Source: Candidatus Solibacter sp.
GTDB taxonomy: Bacteria; Acidobacteriota; Terriglobia; Bryobacterales; Bryobacteraceae
DNA: 64,000 bases
Assembly: GCA_013822245.1 (NCBI GenBank)
Contig: PNKE01000012.1
Span: forward strand, 47,312-111,311
Direction of reading: 5' to 3'
A model generated the notes under the pieces. It saw only the letters and a list, made by a program, of their open reading frames with translations. It was not told where the DNA came from and searched no databases. This document shows positions 1 through 8,221 of this stretch, piece after piece. A program made the position numbers and the translations under genes. Numbering within the stretch: position 1 is the first letter of the stretch; each line of letters starts with the position of its first letter.

Positions 1-139
1 CCGCCGAAGGCCGGAAGTCCCAGTGAAGCATCCGTTTCCACAACTGGACTTCTTGTTCGAGCAGCGGTTGGATGGCGCCCGGCGAGACCTTGCGAAGATC
101 GACAAGGCGACGGGCGCCGATGGGGGCCGTGACCGCCAT
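1..139 (-). CDS. N-terminal part of a probable GNAT-type acetyltransferase (runs off the window)
   Basis: Only the first 46 codons are inside the window, reading from an ATG at 139 towards base 1 with no stop. The peptide begins MAVTAPIGARRLVDLRK and continues with an acidic/aromatic stretch ending LHWDFRPSA. This resembles, from memory, the N-terminus of acidobacterial GNAT-family acetyltransferases; the acetyl-CoA-binding part would lie outside the window, so the assignment is inference. It starts 15 bases after the stop of the aminotransferase on the same strand, suggesting one transcript. No strong ribosome-binding site is visible before this ATG. Confidence 0.5.
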   Translation of the reverse strand, partial: MAVTAPIGARRLVDLRKVSPGAIQPLLEQEVQLWKRMLHWDFRPSA

Positions 140-154
140 ACGCTTGCGATGATA

Positions 155-1354
155 TCAGCCGCGCGGCCTGGCATCGCGCAGAAACTGCTTGATGCGGCGC
201 AGCGCCTGGCGCGTGCGGTGGTGGTTTTCGATCAGCGCGAAGCGCACATGGCCGTCGCCCGCCGGACCGAATCCGACGCCCGGCGAGACGGCGACCAGCG
301 CCTGTTCGAGGATCGCCTTGGAGAATTCGAGCGACCCCATATGGCGGCAGTGCTCGGGAATGGGCGCCCAGACGAACATGGTTGCCTGGGGCTTTTCCAC
401 CGGCCAGCCCGAGGCGCGGAGGCCATCGACCAGAACGTCGCGGCGGCGCTCATAGATGTGGCGGATCTTCAAAACCTCTTCCTCGCATTCGCGCAGGGCG
501 ATGATGGAGGCGATCTGGATGGGCTGGAAGTTGCCGTAGTCCAGGTAGCTCTTGATGCGCCCCAGGGCCTTGATCATCTTGGCGTTGCCGAGGCAGAAGC
601 CCATGCGCCAGCCGGCCATGTTGTAACTCTTGGTCATCGAGAAGATCTCGACGGCCACTTCCTTTGCACCGTCAACCTGGAGGATCGACGGCGGCTTGTA
701 GCCGTCGAAGCCGAGGTCGGCGTAGGCGAAGTCATGCAGGACCATGGTCCCGTGGTGCGACGCCAGGCGGACGATTTCCTTGAAGAAATCGAGATCGACG
801 GTGGCGGTGGTGGGGTTGTGCGGATAGTTGATGAGGATCAGGGCGGGCTTTTTGGCCGACTTGCGGTAGAAGTCCTCCAGACGGTTCAGGTACTCCGGCG
901 GGTCGGCCACGGGCATGGGCACGGCCTCGCCCTCGGCCATGATGACGCCCCACTGGTGGATGGGGTAGCAGGGCGACGGGGTGACGACGAGGTCGCCGGG
1001 GCCGATGACGGCGAACATCAGGTGGGCCAGGGCGTCCTTGGATCCGATGGTGCCGATGGCCTCGGTTTCGGGGTCGAGTTCGACGCCATACTGGCGGCTG
1101 TAGCGGCGGGTGATTTCCAGGCGCAGGTTGGGGATGCCGCGGGAGACCGAGTAGCGGTGGTTCTTCGGATTACGGGCGGCCTCGACCAGCTTGTTGACAA
1201 TCGGCCGCGGCGTGGCGCCGTCGGGGTTGCCCATGCCGAAGTCGACGACGTCGTACTGCTGCGAGCGCAGCCGCGCCTTCATCTCATTGACCGCCGCGAA
1301 AACGTACGGCGGCAGCTTGCCAATACGGTAGAACTCGTCTGGTAGTAAACCCAT
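155..1354 (-). CDS. Class I/II PLP aminotransferase, alanine-type (AlaA/AlaC-like)
   Basis: 399-residue fold-type I aminotransferase. The N-terminus carries the FYRIGKLPPYVFAAVNE block typical of glutamate-pyruvate aminotransferases, then GMGNPDGATP, the substrate-loop NYPHNPT and the PLP-lysine motif SMTKSYNMAGWRMGF. Expected reaction: transamination between pyruvate/alanine and glutamate/2-oxoglutarate in the cytosol; related enzymes use LL-diaminopimelate or aspartate, so the substrate is inferred from the N-terminal block. The start at 1354 places the conserved block at the usual distance. The divergent rhodanese-like gene begins only about 25 bases away, so the two promoters must overlap or lie inside the coding ends. 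Confidence 0.9.
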   Translation of the reverse strand: MGLLPDEFYRIGKLPPYVFAAVNEMKARLRSQQYDVVDFGMGNPDGATPRPIVNKLVEAARNPKNHRYSVSRGIPNLRLEITRRYSRQYGVELDPETEAIGTIGSKDALAHLMFAVIGPGDLVVTPSPCYPIHQWGVIMAEGEAVPMPVADPPEYLNRLEDFYRKSAKKPALILINYPHNPTTATVDLDFFKEIVRLASHHGTMVLHDFAYADLGFDGYKPPSILQVDGAKEVAVEIFSMTKSYNMAGWRMGFCLGNAKMIKALGRIKSYLDYGNFQPIQIASIIALRECEEEVLKIRHIYERRRDVLVDGLRASGWPVEKPQATMFVWAPIPEHCRHMGSLEFSKAILEQALVAVSPGVGFGPAGDGHVRFALIENHHRTRQALRRIKQFLRDARPRG

Positions 1355-1379
1355 GTTTCTACCATGCTACACTGCCCAC

Positions 1380-1784
1380 ATGCGAAGCTTCCGCTGGGCC
1401 TGCGCCGCCGCCTCCGTGCTTGCCTTCGGGCTGGCCTGCGGCCAGGCGACGACCGCCAACAAAGAGATCGATTCCGCACAACTCGCCAAGCTGCTTGAAG
1501 ATCCCTCGAAGGTCTTCTTTCTCGACGTGCGGGAGCCGTCCGAGATATCGTCGCTGGGTTCGGTGAAGGGCTACGTCAACATCCCGATGAGCCAGATTGA
1601 AGCGAGGCTCAAGGAGATCCCCAGGGACAAAGTGATCGTCACCCTTTGAAACCAGGGAGGACGGGCTGCCCGTGCGGCGGCCACTCTTGAAGCCAAGGGC
1701 TACAAGACCCTGGGCTCCTGCGGACTGGAAAAGGTGAAGCGGACGGGCGGCGAGAAACTGGTGACGGAGAAGCCGGCGAAGTAG
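1380..1784 (+). CDS. Rhodanese-like protein with in-frame TGA at the catalytic cysteine (candidate selenoprotein)
   Basis: Read with TGA (1647-1649) as an amino acid, this is a complete 134-residue single-domain rhodanese. It has an export signal (MRSFRWACAAASVLAFGLACG; either a lipobox-like Cys or cleavage after GQA), the FFLDVREPSE motif, GYVNIP, and the active-loop context VIVTL-(TGA)-NQGGRA. The TGA, codon 90, sits where the family has its catalytic Cys. After it 44 more codons remain in frame and keep rhodanese character (NQGGRAARAAATLEAKGYK) up to TAG at 1782-1784. That stop overlaps the start of the next gene (TAGTG), as expected if translation really ends there. The likely reading is selenocysteine. 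The alternative is a Cys-to-stop point mutation or base-call error (TGC/TGT to TGA), leaving an 89-residue inactive product. The start at 1380 is preferred over 1353 because it gives a clean signal peptide. Confidence 0.7.
1650..1689 (+). promoter_or_regulatory. Possible bacterial SECIS-like hairpin just after the in-frame TGA
   Basis: Bases 1661-1665 (ACGGG) pair perfectly with 1669-1673 (CCCGT). If the closing G-C pair opens, the loop is GCTGC, with G in the first loop position, 15-16 bases after the TGA. That position fits what is known of bacterial SECIS hairpins. A weaker outer pairing of 1653-1657 with 1685-1689 is possible. The hairpin is short, and GC-rich DNA forms such stems by chance, so this is weak support only. 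Confidence 0.3.
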
Positions 1785-2449
1785 TGAAACAGGAGCGGGG
1801 ATTCCGGAGGCTCGATTTCGAACGGCTGCCGCCGGGCGAGCAACCGGAACGGGCCCTGGAGTTCGAACGCCGGATGCGGACGCGGCGCAGCGTGCGCGAT
1901 TTCAGCGCGGAACCCGTGGCGGTCGAACTGATCGAGTCCGCCGTGAGGACCGCCGCCTCGGCGCCGTCGGGCGCCAATCAGCAGCCCTGGCGGTTTGTCG
2001 TCGTCTCGGATCCGGAGATCAAGCGGCGCATCCGCGAGGCGGCCGAGGCCGAGGAAAAAGAAAACTACGAGCGCCGGTTCCCCGATGAATGGCTCGAAGC
2101 GCTCGAACCCTTCGGCACGGACTGGCGCAAGCCGTTTCTGGAGACCGCGCCCTATCTGATCGTCGTCTTCCGGATCGATTACGGGCTCGACGGCGAGCGC
2201 AAGATCAAGCACTACTACGTCCAGGAGAGCGTGGGCATCGCCTGCGGGTTCCTGCTGGCGGCGCTTCACGTGGCGGGACTGGCCACGCTCACGCACACGC
2301 CGAGCCCCATGGGTTTCCTGACGGAGATCCTGGACCGGCCGAAGAACGAACGGCCGTTCCTGCTGATCCCGGTGGGCTATCCGGCGCCGGAGGCCGAAGT
2401 GCCCATACTCGCCAAGAAACCCATCGAGGATGTCCTGAGCCGGATCTGA
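1784..2449 (+). CDS. Iodotyrosine-deiodinase-like flavin nitroreductase
   Basis: 221-residue nitroreductase-fold protein starting at a GTG that overlaps the preceding TAG by one base. It aligns throughout with mammalian iodotyrosine deiodinase as I remember it: RRSVRDF, the FMN-binding APSGANQQPW, YYVQESVGIACG, and a closing PVGYPAPEAEVP. The three active-site-lid residues that bind the halotyrosine zwitterion in human IYD (Glu157, Tyr161, Lys182) have equivalents at Glu91, Tyr95 and Lys116 with identical spacing. Known family role: FMN-dependent reductive dehalogenation of halogenated tyrosines. The actual bacterial substrate is unknown. No signal peptide, so cytosolic. Coupling to the rhodanese-like gene suggests co-regulation. 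Confidence 0.85.
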   Translation: MKQERGFRRLDFERLPPGEQPERALEFERRMRTRRSVRDFSAEPVAVELIESAVRTAASAPSGANQQPWRFVVVSDPEIKRRIREAAEAEEKENYERRFPDEWLEALEPFGTDWRKPFLETAPYLIVVFRIDYGLDGERKIKHYYVQESVGIACGFLLAALHVAGLATLTHTPSPMGFLTEILDRPKNERPFLLIPVGYPAPEAEVPILAKKPIEDVLSRI

Positions 2450-2517
2450 TGGTTCATGGAAGAAGTCCGCGTGCACGGAAGCGCATCTGTCCTGATAGAC
2501 TGACCCGAGAGCCCACC

Positions 2518-3432
2518 ATGGACCGCAGAAACTTCATCGCCGCATCGCTGGCCGCCGCCGCGCCGCTCAGCGCGGCCAACAAGATCGGCTGGCCGCGGAT
2601 CAGCGTGTTGACAGACGAGGTCGCGAAGTCGCCGGAAGAGGCGCTGGAGTTCTGCCGCCATTACGCGCTCAAATGGGTGGAACTGCGCGGCGTACCGGGG
2701 CAGCGGCGGTCGTACTTCACGCTGCAGGGCGCCGAACTTGCCTCGGCCGTGAAATCGTTCAAGGACGCCGGCCTGAAGATCTCTTTCCTGAACACAGGCA
2801 TGTTGAAGTTCGACCTGCCGGGGACGGTTCCGGCGCGGCGCCGCGTCGAGACAGAGGAGCAGAAAGCGGCTCGCACGGCTGCCGCGCAGGCGCTGTTTGA
2901 CCGGCGGATGGAGACGCTCCAGCAGGCCATCCGCGCCGCCCACGCCTTCGACGTGGACATCATCCGAGTGTTCACCTTCACCCGCGTAGCCGAACCCGAA
3001 GCCGTGATGCAGCGCATCGCCGGCATTCTGGGCGAGATGGTGGAAGCGGCCGGCAAGGAAGGCGTCAAACTGCTGGTGGAGAACGAAGCCTCGTGCAACG
3101 TGGGCACGTCGGCGGAGTTGGTGAGCATCTGCCGGCTGGTGAAGTCGAACCGCTTCGGCATCAACTGGGATCCGGTGAACGAACTGCCGCTGAAGGCCGT
3201 GCCCTATCCCGATGGTCTCAAACTGCTTCCAATGGACCGGCTGCTGAACGTGCAGATGAAGGCGCGGGCGCTGGTGGTGGGCCCGGACTTCCTGGACTGG
3301 AAGGGCATCTTCGGCGCGCTGGAGACGGCCGGCTACCGCGGGCAGGTGGGCCTGGAAACGCATGTCTTCGACGGCACGCTGATTGAGAAGGCCCACATGT
3401 CGATGGCCAGGATCAGGGAGATTGTCGCGTAA
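2518..3432 (+). CDS. Tat-exported xylose-isomerase-like TIM barrel (sugar phosphate isomerase/epimerase family)
   Basis: 304 residues. The ATG at 2518 is chosen because it opens a twin-arginine signal peptide (MDRRNFIAASLAAAAPLSAAN). The rest is an AP-endonuclease-2/xylose-isomerase-like barrel: early Glu in WVELRG, a second acidic region at LLVENEASCN, FGINWDPVNE, and a terminal GQVGLETHVFDG. These acidic and His residues are the usual divalent-metal ligands. Such exported paralogues are numerous in Solibacter-type and planctomycete genomes, usually with unknown sugar substrates. It follows the nitroreductase after about 70 bases on the same strand. Confidence 0.8.
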   Translation: MDRRNFIAASLAAAAPLSAANKIGWPRISVLTDEVAKSPEEALEFCRHYALKWVELRGVPGQRRSYFTLQGAELASAVKSFKDAGLKISFLNTGMLKFDLPGTVPARRRVETEEQKAARTAAAQALFDRRMETLQQAIRAAHAFDVDIIRVFTFTRVAEPEAVMQRIAGILGEMVEAAGKEGVKLLVENEASCNVGTSAELVSICRLVKSNRFGINWDPVNELPLKAVPYPDGLKLLPMDRLLNVQMKARALVVGPDFLDWKGIFGALETAGYRGQVGLETHVFDGTLIEKAHMSMARIREIVA

Positions 3433-3443
3433 GGGGGTGTCCC

Positions 3444-3926
3444 GTGCAGGTCCTGCGCTACACGCTGATCGGGCTGCTGCTGGTGGCCCTGATGGCCGGA
3501 ATCGTCTTCTGGTCGAACATGGGATCGCAGGTGCGGCTGAGCGCGGAAGTGCTCAGTGTGCGGACGCTCGCGACAAGCGAATCCAGCGCATTGCTGATCG
3601 CCGAGGTGCGGATCACGAATCCGGCCAGAGTGCCGTTCGTGTTGCGGGAGGTGCGGGTGTCGGCGGTTGAATCCTCCGGCGGGGCCATCACCGGCGACCC
3701 CGTGGCGCAGGGTGATCTGGACCGCGTGCTGGGCTACTTCCCGGCCGGGGGCCCGCGATATAACGAGACGCTGAAGGTCAGATCGAGGATCGCCGGAAAC
3801 AGCCAGGCGGACTGGACGATTCCGGCCAGCTTCGCTTTGTCACAAATGGACCTTGACGCCCGGCGCGGGCTGGAGATCGAGATCGAGGACGTGGACGGCG
3901 TGCGGGTGCGGGTCAGCGGCAAGTAG
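3444..3926 (+). CDS. Membrane-anchored small protein with LEA14-like beta domain
   Basis: 160 residues from a GTG at 3444, eleven bases after the preceding stop, so probably cotranscribed. Residues 6-27 form one N-terminal transmembrane anchor (YTLIGLLLVALMAGIVFW). The remainder is beta-rich, with an EVRITNPARVPFVLREVRV segment resembling the LEA14/WHy-type domain found in bacterial envelope proteins. Likely faces the periplasm. Function unknown; the domain assignment is by general resemblance. Confidence 0.6.
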   Translation: MQVLRYTLIGLLLVALMAGIVFWSNMGSQVRLSAEVLSVRTLATSESSALLIAEVRITNPARVPFVLREVRVSAVESSGGAITGDPVAQGDLDRVLGYFPAGGPRYNETLKVRSRIAGNSQADWTIPASFALSQMDLDARRGLEIEIEDVDGVRVRVSGK

Positions 3927-3949
3927 GGCGCGGCGGCCGCGGCGGGCTG

Positions 3950-6280
3950 TTAAAGGGCCCTGGAGAGCCTGGCCGCCTTGCGTGCCTGTTTCTGCTCGTA
4001 CATGCGAAGGTCGGCGGCGGCGACAAGTTCGTCGGGATTCCTGCCGTCGTAACCGAGTTGCGAGATGCCGGCGCTCATGCGGACGCACCGCTCGCCGCAG
4101 ATTTCGAGCCCGGCGGCGATGACGGCTTCCTCCAGGAACGGGCATCGGCTGAGGGCCGCCTCGCGGTCGAGGCCCGGCATGATGAGGACAAACTCGTCGC
4201 CGCCCATGCGGGCGACAAAATCGTATTCGCGGCACTTGGAGCGCAGGCCGGCGGCGACGGACTTAAGCAGTTCGTTTCCGGTGAGGTGGCCGAAGCGGTC
4301 GTTGACGCTCTTGAAGCCGTCGAGGTCGCAGACCACCACTGAAAGCGGCAGGCTGCCGCGCAGCGCGCGGGCGATTTCGTTTTGCAGGTGGCTGAACAGC
4401 GAAGCGTTGTTGGGCAGTCCGGTGAGCGCGTCGGTGGAGGCGCGGTTCTCGGCCTGCTGGTAGAGCATGGAGGTTTCCAGCCACGAGGCGAGGCTGGGCG
4501 CCAGAGCGGCCAGCAGACGTAGGTGGTCGGCCGTGAAGTAGTGCTCTTTTTCGGAATAGAGGCTGAGCACGCCGGCGGTGGTGTGTTCGTTGGACAGCGG
4601 AACCGAGAGCATCGATTTCAGGCGGCAGCCGGCGCCCGTTTCGGGGGTGAACAGCAGATCGGCGGCGGCCAGTCCGTCGGCGAGGCCGCGGCCGGTGCGG
4701 GCGACAAGGCCGCTGACGCCGCGTCCCAGAGGGATCTCGACATTCTGGAAGAGACGGTAATTCTCGCCGCAGACGTGCCAGGTTCGAATCGACTCGCCTT
4801 GCAGCCGGTAGAGCACCATCGTCTCGTGGGGCATGACGGCGTTGAGTTCCCGCTCCAACCGCAGCAGCGTGCCTTCAAGGTCGAGCGAGGCCTTGAACAG
4901 CTTCACCAGCGAATTGAGGGTCTTTTCCTCCTGGCGCGCCTCGGCGATGACGGTTGTCACCGACTGCGCCGGCGCGCGGGCTGGCGCGATCGGCTTGGCC
5001 GATGCCGGGCCGATCGCCTGCTCCCACTTCCTGTAGTTATCCGTCAGGATCTGAACCACGCGCGGATCGAAAAACGTGCCGGCCCCTTTGCCGATCTCCA
5101 CGATCGCGTCCTGAAGCGAAAGACCGCGGCGGTAGGTCCTGTCCGCGGTCAGGGCGTCCAGCGCGTCGAGCACGCGCAGGATACGCGCGCCAACCGGGAT
5201 TTCAACGCCCTTCAGCCCGTCCGGGTACCCCGATCCATCCCAATTCTCCTGGTGGGCGTACACGAGCGGCGCCACAGGGTAAGGCAGGTTTGCTTTGCCG
5301 ATGATCTCGGCGCCCACCACCGGGTGCTTCTTCAGCAGGTCAAACTCCTCCGGCGTCAGCTTGCCCGGCTTGATGAGCAGGTGGTCGGGAACGGCGAGTT
5401 TGCCGACGTCATGCAGCAAGGCTCCCGTCTCCACCGCCATGAGTTGAATGCCCTCCAGACCCATGGCTTTCCCGAGTCCGTGTGCGTACCTGCCAAGCCG
5501 GTCGAAGTGGATCACCCCGCGGCCCTCGCGCGCTTCCAGGGCCTGGCCCAGCACCTGGAGAACGCCCATCTGCAAGCCCGTGAACTGGTTGCTCCGCTCT
5601 CGCTTCAGGTCCATGGCGCGGCGTTGGTCGCGCATCGCTCGGCCGGCCAACAGCAGCAGCGGCAGCACGATCACCAGGACATGCGGCAGCGCAAGGCTGC
5701 TGGACAAAGCGACCATGAGAGCCGCCGCCGCCGAACAGCCGATGTAATAGACAAGCGCCCAGGCGTAGTCCTTCGGCCAGATCGACAGCAACCGGACATC
5801 CTGCTGCGCCGACTCGCACAATGCCAGCAGGAAGCTGCTGACGCCCACCAACGCCGGACAGCACAAGATGATCGCCGTTGTGGCGGCGTGATCCGGTAAC
5901 AGCGTAATCGCCTGTTTATAAAGCAGATAGCCCGATTTCAGGCTCAGCACGGCGATGGCGGCCTGAAAGGCGACCATCCTGAAGTCGATCTCACTGGCGC
6001 GGCGCTTCGCCAGCGGAATCAGACCGGCGGCGATGCCAAGCAGATACGACTGGGGCAGCGTGAGTTGGGCGAAGCCGGCCAGTGCGAAGATGATCCCCAG
6101 CGAAATGTTGCCCCCGCGGGTTTGCAGTTGAATGTCGAGCAGCGAGACCGCGGCCGTCAGGGCAAGGTAGGCGAAAAACAGGATGGACAACCCGCCCAGG
6201 CCGGAGGCCAGATCGAGCGCCAGGACGTAGGCGCCCAGCAGGCCTGTTGCACCGATGACGATCTTTACCCTGACTGGCAT
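3950..6280 (-). CDS. Integral-membrane c-di-GMP enzyme: HD-GYP + GAF + GGDEF
   Basis: 776 residues. Residues 1-215 form about seven hydrophobic helices. Residues 240-420 are an HD-GYP phosphodiesterase domain, with HD in LLHDVGKLAVPDH (about 290) and GYP at about 351 (NWDGSGYPDG). Residues 455-605 resemble a GAF sensor, and 615-776 a diguanylate cyclase with intact GGDEF at 693-697. An allosteric I-site RxxD (REYD, 684-687) lies the expected five residues upstream of GGDEF. Synthesis and hydrolysis motifs both look intact, so it could be bifunctional or have one domain acting as a regulator. It converges with the plus-strand gene ending at 3926. Confidence 0.92.
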   Translation of the reverse strand: MPVRVKIVIGATGLLGAYVLALDLASGLGGLSILFFAYLALTAAVSLLDIQLQTRGGNISLGIIFALAGFAQLTLPQSYLLGIAAGLIPLAKRRASEIDFRMVAFQAAIAVLSLKSGYLLYKQAITLLPDHAATTAIILCCPALVGVSSFLLALCESAQQDVRLLSIWPKDYAWALVYYIGCSAAAALMVALSSSLALPHVLVIVLPLLLLAGRAMRDQRRAMDLKRERSNQFTGLQMGVLQVLGQALEAREGRGVIHFDRLGRYAHGLGKAMGLEGIQLMAVETGALLHDVGKLAVPDHLLIKPGKLTPEEFDLLKKHPVVGAEIIGKANLPYPVAPLVYAHQENWDGSGYPDGLKGVEIPVGARILRVLDALDALTADRTYRRGLSLQDAIVEIGKGAGTFFDPRVVQILTDNYRKWEQAIGPASAKPIAPARAPAQSVTTVIAEARQEEKTLNSLVKLFKASLDLEGTLLRLERELNAVMPHETMVLYRLQGESIRTWHVCGENYRLFQNVEIPLGRGVSGLVARTGRGLADGLAAADLLFTPETGAGCRLKSMLSVPLSNEHTTAGVLSLYSEKEHYFTADHLRLLAALAPSLASWLETSMLYQQAENRASTDALTGLPNNASLFSHLQNEIARALRGSLPLSVVVCDLDGFKSVNDRFGHLTGNELLKSVAAGLRSKCREYDFVARMGGDEFVLIMPGLDREAALSRCPFLEEAVIAAGLEICGERCVRMSAGISQLGYDGRNPDELVAAADLRMYEQKQARKAARLSRAL

Positions 6281-6469
6281 GGTGAACTTCGATTGCCTCT
6301 CCGCCGGTACATCCGTTTTGGTGATCCTTAGGTCCTTAATCTACAACAAAAACCATTTAGAAACAATGAGTTAAGGTGAATCCAGACGATTTCTAAGGTG
6401 AAATACCGGCTTCGGCGCTCAGCAGGGGGGGGCGAGGCGCAAGAGTCCGCGGTAACCTGAAGGAGTCCC
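6281..6469. promoter_or_regulatory. AT-richer divergent promoter region with a repeated TAAGGTGAA
   Basis: This 189-base gap separates the divergent HD-GYP gene and the PHP phosphatase gene. It is clearly AT-richer than its surroundings from about 6330 to 6410. The 9-mer TAAGGTGAA occurs at 6372-6380 and 6394-6402, exactly 22 bases apart (about two helical turns), on the side of the phosphatase gene. That spacing fits a dimeric regulator's tandem half-sites, but no known operator was recognised. Confidence 0.3.
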
Positions 6470-7255
6470 ATGGTCGACATCCACTGCCATTTCCTTCCGT
6501 CGATGGACGACGGCGCACCCGACGAGACCGCGTCGGCGGAGATGCTCGAGATTGCGGCGCGCTGCGGCACGGCTGACCTGGTGGCGACGCCTCATGCCGA
6601 TACCCAGTACCGCTTCGATCCCGAGGCGGTGGAAGCGGCACTGGCCGCGGCGCGAAGCCGGGCGCCGGAGGGCCTGAAACTGCATCGCGGCTGCGACTTT
6701 CACCTCATGCACGACAACGTGCGGGATGCGCTGGCCGAACCTGGCAAGTATACGGTCAACGGCGGGCGCTACCTGCTGGTCGAGCTTTCGGATCTCGTCA
6801 TTTTCGAGAACACGGGGGAGGTTTTCGACCAGTTGGAAAGCGCCGGCATGACAGTGATCGTCACCCATCCGGAGCGTAACCCGTTGTTGCGGCAGAGGAT
6901 CGAACTGCTGGCCCAATGGGTGGCCTGCGGGCGGCTGATGCAGTTGACGGCCGGTTCCCTGCTGGGCCTGTGGGGCCGGAAGGCCCACGATTTCAGCCGG
7001 CTGATGCTGGACCGCGGGCTGGCGCATTTCGTCGCCAGCGACGGCCACGATCCGCGCGCCCGGCAGCCGCGGCTCGATCATGGCCGCGATTGGCTCAACC
7101 GGCACAAGAGCCAGGAACTGGCGCACCTGCTCACCGAGGCCCATCCGCGAGCGGTCATCGACAACCGTCCGATCGACCTTTCCGGTTTCCCGCCGAAGCC
7201 GGCTGCCAGCAAGCCCTGGTTCGGCCGGATCTTCGGGCGGCCGCGCCCCGATTAA
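6470..7255 (+). CDS. PHP-family tyrosine-protein phosphatase (CpsB/YwqE-like)
   Basis: 261 residues with the complete set of PHP metal motifs: DIHCHFLPSMDDG at the N-terminus, TPHAD, HPERN, and ASDGHD near residue 190. This matches the manganese-dependent polysaccharide-associated phosphatases that dephosphorylate tyrosine kinases controlling capsule or exopolysaccharide assembly. Cytosolic, no signal peptide. Its proximity to the polysaccharide export and glycosyltransferase operon starting near 8.2 kb on the other strand fits that role. The start follows a GAAGGAG ribosome-binding site. Confidence 0.88.
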   Translation: MVDIHCHFLPSMDDGAPDETASAEMLEIAARCGTADLVATPHADTQYRFDPEAVEAALAAARSRAPEGLKLHRGCDFHLMHDNVRDALAEPGKYTVNGGRYLLVELSDLVIFENTGEVFDQLESAGMTVIVTHPERNPLLRQRIELLAQWVACGRLMQLTAGSLLGLWGRKAHDFSRLMLDRGLAHFVASDGHDPRARQPRLDHGRDWLNRHKSQELAHLLTEAHPRAVIDNRPIDLSGFPPKPAASKPWFGRIFGRPRPD

Positions 7256-7362
7256 GCGGTTGAATCGAACCACGGCGAGATCTTATCTAATGGCTTGTAC
7301 GTCCTTCCGCCTTACCCGCCGGAACCGATAGAATACAGGAAAGTCCATTCTGGGATCGCCGA

Positions 7363-8217
7363 GTGCAAGAGACCATCCAAACCCCCTACCGCCTGAATAA
7401 CGTGAACTGGGTGACCGCGGTTGCCCTGGCCGTCTTCCACGCCGCAACCGTGGCATCGTTTTTCTACTTCGATTGGAAGGCCGTCGCCGTGGCGGCATTG
7501 CTTTACTGGCTGTGTATCGGCTGTGGCATCGGCATGGGCTATCACCGGCTGCACACGCACCGGTCGTACAAGGCGCCGAGGTTCATTGAGTACTTTCTGG
7601 CGGTCTGCGGTGCGCTCACGCTCGAGGGCGGCCCCATTTTCTGGGTGGCGACGCACCGCATCCACCATCAGCTTTCCGACCAGGAAGGCGACCCGCACTC
7701 GCCGCGCGATGGGGCCTGGTGGTCGCACATGGGCTGGATCGTGTTTGGCAAAGCGAACCACAACGCCACCGCGGCGATGGCGAAGTATGCGCCCGACCTG
7801 GCGCGCGACCCCTTCTACCGCTGGCTCAATACCTGGCATTATGTTCCTCTGGTCATCCTCGGCCTGGCGCTGTTGTACTTCGGCGGCCTGCCGATGCTGC
7901 TGTGGGGCGTATTCACACGCGTCACCCTGGGCCTGCATGCCACCTGGCTGGTGAACTCGGCCACCCACATCTGGGGGCGGCGGCGATTCGAGACGCGCGA
8001 CGACTCGCGCAACAACTGGTGGGTGGCATTGCTGACCTTCGGCGAAGGCTGGCACAACAACCATCACGCCCACCCGGCTTCGTCGCGTCACGGACTGGCA
8101 TGGTATGAGTTCGATCCCACCTGGCTGCAGATCCGGTTCCTGAAGCTGATCGGGTTGGCCCGGAACCTCAATACCGCCAAACTGCCGGAAACCCGGGCCG
8201 GCCGGCGAGCGGCTTAG
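7363..8217 (+). CDS. Acyl-CoA/lipid fatty acid desaturase (delta-9 type)
   Basis: 284 residues, GTG start. It has the three histidine boxes of membrane di-iron desaturases: HRLHTH, HRIHH and HNNHH. They are placed around four hydrophobic segments (about 18-60 and 160-190). Family role: oxygen-dependent introduction of a cis double bond into acyl chains at the membrane, adjusting fluidity. It stands alone between the phosphatase gene and the convergent ABC transporter gene that ends four bases away (stop at 8222). Confidence 0.9.
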   Translation: MQETIQTPYRLNNVNWVTAVALAVFHAATVASFFYFDWKAVAVAALLYWLCIGCGIGMGYHRLHTHRSYKAPRFIEYFLAVCGALTLEGGPIFWVATHRIHHQLSDQEGDPHSPRDGAWWSHMGWIVFGKANHNATAAMAKYAPDLARDPFYRWLNTWHYVPLVILGLALLYFGGLPMLLWGVFTRVTLGLHATWLVNSATHIWGRRRFETRDDSRNNWWVALLTFGEGWHNNHHAHPASSRHGLAWYEFDPTWLQIRFLKLIGLARNLNTAKLPETRAGRRAA

Positions 8218-8221
8218 CCGG

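Noticed and set aside
23..1345. 440-codon plus-strand frame at the window start
   Set aside because: Antisense of the aminotransferase, with shadow-like composition.
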